From the NCBI GenBank assembly GCA_020025205.1, contig JAHHSO010000045.1, positions 1-9,707 on the forward strand: a stretch of DNA of 9,707 nucleotides. The letters run 5' to 3'. A program made the position numbers and the translations under genes. Below, piece by piece: positions 6,420 through 9,707 of the stretch; position 1 is the stretch's first letter, and every line of letters begins with the position of its first letter. A model generated the notes under the pieces. It was given only the letters and a program-made list of their open reading frames with translations, searched no databases and was not told the origin of the DNA. Source of the DNA: Christensenellaceae bacterium. Its GTDB lineage: Bacteria > Bacillota > Clostridia > Christensenellales > Aristaeellaceae.

Positions 6420-7120
6420 GCAGCACCCTCCCCGCCTGTACACAGGATCAGCGTGATGTTATCGCTGCCGCCCGCGTCAAGCGCGAGGTTAAGCAGCCTG
6501 TCAGCCGCTTCCTCCATGTCGTAATGGTTGAGCGTATCCTCAATCTCTTCATCGCACACCATGCCGGAAAGGCCGTCCGTGCACAAAAGCCACTTGTCGT
6601 TTTCCTGGGTGTCAACCTGAAAAAGATCAGGATCATTTTCCCCCTGCGTTCCCAACGCACGGGTGATGATATTTCGGCGCGGATGTATGCGTGCCTCTTC
6701 TTTTGTGATGATGCCCGCCCGCATCAATTCGTCCACAAGGGAATGATCCTGCGTGATCTGTTCCAGATGTCCATCTCTGAGCCGGTAAATACGGCTGTCA
6801 CCGACATGCGCAATGTACATGCGGCTCTCTGCGCGCCACAAGACGGACAGCGTCGTGCCCATGCCGCTGCACGATTCATGCGTCATGGCATGGTGCTTGA
6901 TGTCCTTATGAGCGCAGGCAACTGCATCGCCAAGCGTGGTGAGGGCAGGCGGCAGGCCGGCAAGCTTTTTCATGGTGTTAACCGCAATGCTGCTGGCCAC
7001 TTCGCCTGCCAGATGTCCGCCCATACCATCTGCAACGACATACAGGTTTTCACCAAACCAAGCCGAATCTTCGTTCTGCCTGCGCTTTTTTCCAATATCC
7101 GTCCGCATCGTCGCCGGCAT
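6404..7120 (-). CDS. prpC: PP2C-family protein phosphatase (PrpC/Stp type)
   Basis: A 238-residue metal-dependent phosphatase that removes phosphate from Ser/Thr and reverses the action of the adjacent PASTA kinase. Metal-binding and signature residues are all visible: Asp18 in RQNEDS, Asp31-Gly32 in ADGMGGH, MGTT (87-90), GDSR (107-110), DHSLV (125-129), Asp182 in TDGLS and Asp220 in GGSDN. Length is typical of the bacterial PP2C type and there is no membrane segment, so it is cytoplasmic. The start is ATG at 7120, with AGGGGAG-type purines (7134-7128) 7 nt upstream and 15 nt after the rlmN stop. The kinase starts before this gene ends. The phosphatase-then-kinase order is the usual one in Bacillota. 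Confidence 0.97.
   Translation of the reverse strand: MPATMRTDIGKKRRQNEDSAWFGENLYVVADGMGGHLAGEVASSIAVNTMKKLAGLPPALTTLGDAVACAHKDIKHHAMTHESCSGMGTTLSVLWRAESRMYIAHVGDSRIYRLRDGHLEQITQDHSLVDELMRAGIITKEEARIHPRRNIITRALGTQGENDPDLFQVDTQENDKWLLCTDGLSGMVCDEEIEDTLNHYDMEEAADRLLNLALDAGGSDNITLILCTGGEGAAWTRD
6427..6431 (-). promoter_or_regulatory. Ribosome-binding site deciding the kinase GTG start
   Basis: GGAGG inside a G-rich run on the minus strand, within the end of the phosphatase gene and 7 nt before the GTG at 6419-6417. A GTG eight codons further upstream (6443) would place this site inside the coding region and has no comparable site of its own. Confidence 0.75.
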
Positions 7121-7135
7121 GTCGTTTCTCCCCTT

Positions 7136-8179
7136 TTACTCGTTCTCCTTGATGTACCGTCGTCTAAGTTGTCCGCATGCGCCCTCAATATCATCGCCCA
7201 TTTCGCGGCGTCTGGTCACAGAAATGTTCTTTTTTTCCAGTGCTTTTTTGAATGCGTCAACCTCTGGCTCACTCACGCCTGTGAGCCCGCGTTCCGGCAC
7301 GCTGTTAAGCGGGATCAGGTTCACATGGCACTGCATGCCGCGCAGCCTGTCCGCCAGTTCATACGCCTGCTCCGGATCAGCGTTAACCCCGTGTACCAGC
7401 GCGTATTCAAAGATTACGCGCCGCCCCGTCTGTTCAATATAGTAACGGCAGGCATCCAGCACATCGTCCATTTTATACTTGTTCGCCACCGGCATCAGCT
7501 GACGGCGCACCTCGTCGTTAGGCGCATGCAGGGACAAAGACAATGTCACCGGCAGATCTTCCTGCGCAAAGCGGCGCATGTTCTCCACAAGGCCGCATGT
7601 GGACAGAGAGACGCTGCGCATGCCGATGCATATGCCATCCTCCATACGCAGAAGGCGCAAAAACTTGACAACGTTGTCATAGTTATCAAGCGGTTCGCCG
7701 CTGCCCATTAACACAATGTTATGGACTTTCTGCCCCTGTGCCGCCAGAATGCCATTGGCAGCGACGATTTGACCCAGCATTTCTGCCGGCGTCAGGCTCC
7801 GGGCGCAGCCGTCCAGCGTGGACGCGCAGAACTTGCAGCCCATGCGGCAGCCTACCTGCGTGGACAAGCAGAGCGTGTTGCCATACTTGTAGCGCATCAA
7901 GACGCCTTCAATAACATGTCCATCGGTCAGGCGGTACAGGAGCTTGATTGTGCCATCCAGTTTGGACTCAATCGTCTCCAGAATGGCAATCGGATTGTCG
8001 ATACAGGTTTCAGAAAGTTCCTGACGGAGCGCCTTGGGCAGATTGGACATCTGCTCAAAGGGAACGCCGGCATGCAGCCAGGAAAACACCTGCTTCGCCC
8101 GAAATCCGGGCTGCCCCTTCGCCGAAAGAAATTCCCTGAGTTCCTCTGGCGTCAAGGAAAGAAGCTGGGTTTTCATCAT
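7136..8179 (-). CDS. rlmN: Dual-specificity 23S rRNA/tRNA adenine-C2 methyltransferase RlmN
   Basis: A 347-residue radical-SAM enzyme that forms m2A at A2503 of 23S rRNA and at position 37 of some tRNAs. Numbered from the ATG at 8179: the 4Fe-4S motif CRMGCKFC supplies Cys111, Cys115 and Cys118. Cys104 (TLCLSTQ) and the methyl-carrying Cys335 (GDDIEGACGQL) match the two extra catalytic cysteines of E. coli RlmN. GSGEPLDN (159-166) is the SAM-binding GEP motif. The frame is open to an earlier ATG at 8203 with no ribosome-binding site. The ATG at 8179 overlaps the rsmB stop as ATGA and has AGGGTG just upstream. A second ATG follows immediately at 8176 and could serve instead. RlmN rather than Cfr is favoured by the housekeeping operon context and overall likeness. 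Confidence 0.96.
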   Translation of the reverse strand: MMKTQLLSLTPEELREFLSAKGQPGFRAKQVFSWLHAGVPFEQMSNLPKALRQELSETCIDNPIAILETIESKLDGTIKLLYRLTDGHVIEGVLMRYKYGNTLCLSTQVGCRMGCKFCASTLDGCARSLTPAEMLGQIVAANGILAAQGQKVHNIVLMGSGEPLDNYDNVVKFLRLLRMEDGICIGMRSVSLSTCGLVENMRRFAQEDLPVTLSLSLHAPNDEVRRQLMPVANKYKMDDVLDACRYYIEQTGRRVIFEYALVHGVNADPEQAYELADRLRGMQCHVNLIPLNSVPERGLTGVSEPEVDAFKKALEKKNISVTRRREMGDDIEGACGQLRRRYIKENE

Positions 8180-9707
8180 GCTTTCACCCTGTGCATTCTG
8201 CATACATAGAAGCCATCCGTACCATCGCGATGAGCGAACATCTGGAGTCCCAGTTCTCCCTCATGCTCTGCAAGCTTCTGCGGAAGCTCCTGCGCCATTG
8301 GTGCCACTTCATATTCAGGATGACGCGCAAGGAACGCGCGCACCTGCTGCTCGTTCTCCTGAGGCAGGATGGAGCATGTAGAGTAGACCAGCGTACCGCC
8401 GACCTTGACCATCGGTGCAATGGCATCCAGAATATCCGCCTGCGTGCGGCAAAGCGATGCAACGCCGGATTCTGTCACGCGGTACTTGACATCCGGCTTT
8501 TCCAACATAACGCCCGTACCCGTGCAGGGTGCATCCACCAGAGCGGCGTCCAGTGTCATGTTCATCTCTTCGCGCGGCACAGAGGCATCCTTCACCGCCG
8601 GGCGCACGTTTTCCAGCTTCAGCCGATTGGCCGTTCCTCGGATCAAATCCACTCGATGGGGATGGGTATCCCACGCGTAAACGCGTCCTGTATCGCCCAT
8701 CATCTCGCTCAGAACTGCCGTCTTGCCGCCGGGCGCTGCGCAGGCATCCAACACGTTCTGTCCGGGCTTTGCCCCCACCATGCGCGCCGCAATGACGGAG
8801 CTTTCACCCTGAATCGTGAACAGGCCGTTCTGGAATGCGCGCATGCGGGTCAAATCACCCGCACCATGTACCTTATATGTACCGGGCACAATTCCCTCTT
8901 CAAACTCCATTTCATCATCCGTCAAAACACTCTTCAGCCGCGCATCATCGCAGCGTAGATTGTTCACGCGGATGGTAACGCTCCGATCCTTCGGACGATA
9001 GCGCAGAATTTCCAGCGCTTCATGCTCACCATAGGATTCAATCAGCATCTTGCACAGCACTTCCGGCGCGCTGAACATCACGGACAGATACTTGGCCGGA
9101 TCATCCTGCGGCTTGGGCCATGTGGTATCCCCTTTGCCGCGGATCATGTTGCGCAGAACTGCATTCACAAGACCGGTCAGCGCTTCCATGCCCATCGCCC
9201 GTGTCAGGCTGACGGACTCATCCACAGCCGCCATATCCGGCACGCGATCAAGGTAGAACAGCTGATAAGCACCCATGCGCAGAATTTCACGGATGGTTTC
9301 GTCAATTTCCTTTTCGCCGGTGAGGAACTGGTCAATGCGCCAGTCAAGCGTCAGGCGGTTTTCAAGCGTACCATACACAAGCTGAGTGACAAACGCACGG
9401 TCGCGGCGCGGCAGATCCGCCTGAGCCAGACGCTTGTCCAGCGCAAGGGATGCATACGCATCCGAACGGCTTACATCCAGAAGCGTCTCCAATGCAACGC
9501 GGCGCGGCGCAAGATTCATCGAACGGTGTCCGCCGCGCGGCGCTCCCCTGCGTTCCGTATGAAACGGGCGGTCTCCGCGCGGTGCAAAATTCTTGTGTTC
9601 TCCGTTGAACGGGCGGTCTCCGCGCGGTGCAAAATCCTTGCGTTCTCCATTGAACGGACGGTCTCCGCGCGGCGCAAAATCCTTGCGTTCTCCCTTAAAC
9701 GGACGGT
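8176..9707 (-). CDS. rsmB: 16S rRNA m5C methyltransferase RsmB with RG-rich repeat extension (5' end outside window)
   Basis: From the ATG at 9519 the protein is 447 residues, a normal RsmB length. It has a NusB-like helical RNA-binding domain (about 1-130), a linker region, and a Rossmann methyltransferase domain with the SAM motif DACAAPGGK (258-266), motif IV DAPCTG (Cys332, the resolving cysteine) and motif VI STCS (Cys382, the nucleophile). It methylates C967-equivalent of 16S rRNA. The frame does not stop at that ATG: it continues 62 codons to the window edge through tandem repeats of the type RPFNGERKDFAPRGD. The ATG at 9519 resembles usual family starts but has only a weak GGCGGA ribosome-binding site, so the true start may lie beyond the edge. 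Third-position bias among the repeat copies supports translation of the extension. The stop overlaps the rlmN start as ATGA. Confidence 0.93.
   Translation of the reverse strand, partial: RPFKGERKDFAPRGDRPFNGERKDFAPRGDRPFNGEHKNFAPRGDRPFHTERRGAPRGGHRSMNLAPRRVALETLLDVSRSDAYASLALDKRLAQADLPRRDRAFVTQLVYGTLENRLTLDWRIDQFLTGEKEIDETIREILRMGAYQLFYLDRVPDMAAVDESVSLTRAMGMEALTGLVNAVLRNMIRGKGDTTWPKPQDDPAKYLSVMFSAPEVLCKMLIESYGEHEALEILRYRPKDRSVTIRVNNLRCDDARLKSVLTDDEMEFEEGIVPGTYKVHGAGDLTRMRAFQNGLFTIQGESSVIAARMVGAKPGQNVLDACAAPGGKTAVLSEMMGDTGRVYAWDTHPHRVDLIRGTANRLKLENVRPAVKDASVPREEMNMTLDAALVDAPCTGTGVMLEKPDVKYRVTESGVASLCRTQADILDAIAPMVKVGGTLVYSTCSILPQENEQQVRAFLARHPEYEVAPMAQELPQKLAEHEGELGLQMFAHRDGTDGFYVCRMHRVKA
9526..9707 (-). 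repeat. 45-bp tandem repeats encoding a 15-residue Arg/Gly/Pro-rich unit
   Basis: Three complete 45-bp copies lie at 9571-9615, 9616-9660 and 9661-9705. A degenerate fourth copy is at 9526-9570, and the array continues past the right edge. The unit reads RPF(N/K)GE(R/H)K(D/N)FAPRGD in the rsmB frame. The three full copies differ at 7 sites between successive copies, 5 of them at third codon positions. The length is a multiple of three, so copy-number change keeps the frame. Confidence 0.93.

Noticed and set aside
6524..7711. Long plus-strand ORF (395 codons) antisense to prpC and rlmN
   Set aside because: It spans two well-identified genes on the other strand, has no recognisable motif, and is rich in His, Arg, Ala and Cys as expected for the shadow of a GC-rich gene.
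9516..9707. Alternative minus-strand frame through the repeats that ends in TGA overlapping the rsmB ATG (ATGA)
   Set aside because: It could be the end of an upstream gene in a normal 4-bp overlap, but differences between repeat copies would fall mostly on second codon positions in this frame, while they fall on third positions in the rsmB frame.
9526..9707. CRISPR array
   Set aside because: The 45-bp units are contiguous with no spacers and code for a regular peptide.

Overview
The window is a tightly packed, entirely minus-strand housekeeping operon from a fairly GC-rich member of the Bacillota, most likely class Clostridia. The lineage is inferred from three things. The gene order rsmB-rlmN-PP2C phosphatase-PASTA kinase-rsgA-rpe-thiN is the one known downstream of def/fmt in Bacillus subtilis and many clostridia. 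The kinase carries PASTA repeats. Nearly every gene has a strong Shine-Dalgarno sequence, and several start with GTG or TTG.

In transcription order (high to low coordinates) the operon encodes: a 16S rRNA m5C methyltransferase (RsmB) whose frame continues upstream through Arg/Gly-rich 15-residue tandem repeats to the window edge; the radical-SAM 23S rRNA/tRNA m2A methyltransferase RlmN; a PP2C phosphatase; a membrane Ser/Thr kinase with three PASTA domains and an extra C-terminal domain; the ribosome-assembly GTPase RsgA; ribulose-phosphate 3-epimerase; thiamine pyrophosphokinase; a single ORF joining TrmK (tRNA m1A22 methyltransferase) to a Nif3-family metal protein; and a coiled-coil/zinc-ribbon protein of the COG1579 type. 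Junctions are 4-bp ATGA overlaps, 13-16 bp overlaps or gaps of 14-23 nt, so translation is probably coupled. A strong intrinsic terminator (141-170) ends the operon.

Downstream of the terminator, a consensus housekeeping promoter (TTGACA, 17 nt, TATAAT) and a strong ribosome-binding site drive a separate gene, of which only seven codons lie in the window.

Functionally the operon mixes ribosome and tRNA maturation (RsmB, RlmN, RsgA, TrmK) with an envelope-sensing kinase/phosphatase pair and two small metabolic enzymes. I see no mobile element, CRISPR array, phage gene or defence system. The two most notable things are the TrmK-Nif3 fusion, which keeps a textbook ribosome-binding site at the exact point where a stand-alone Nif3 would start, and the in-frame RG-rich repeat extension ahead of RsmB.
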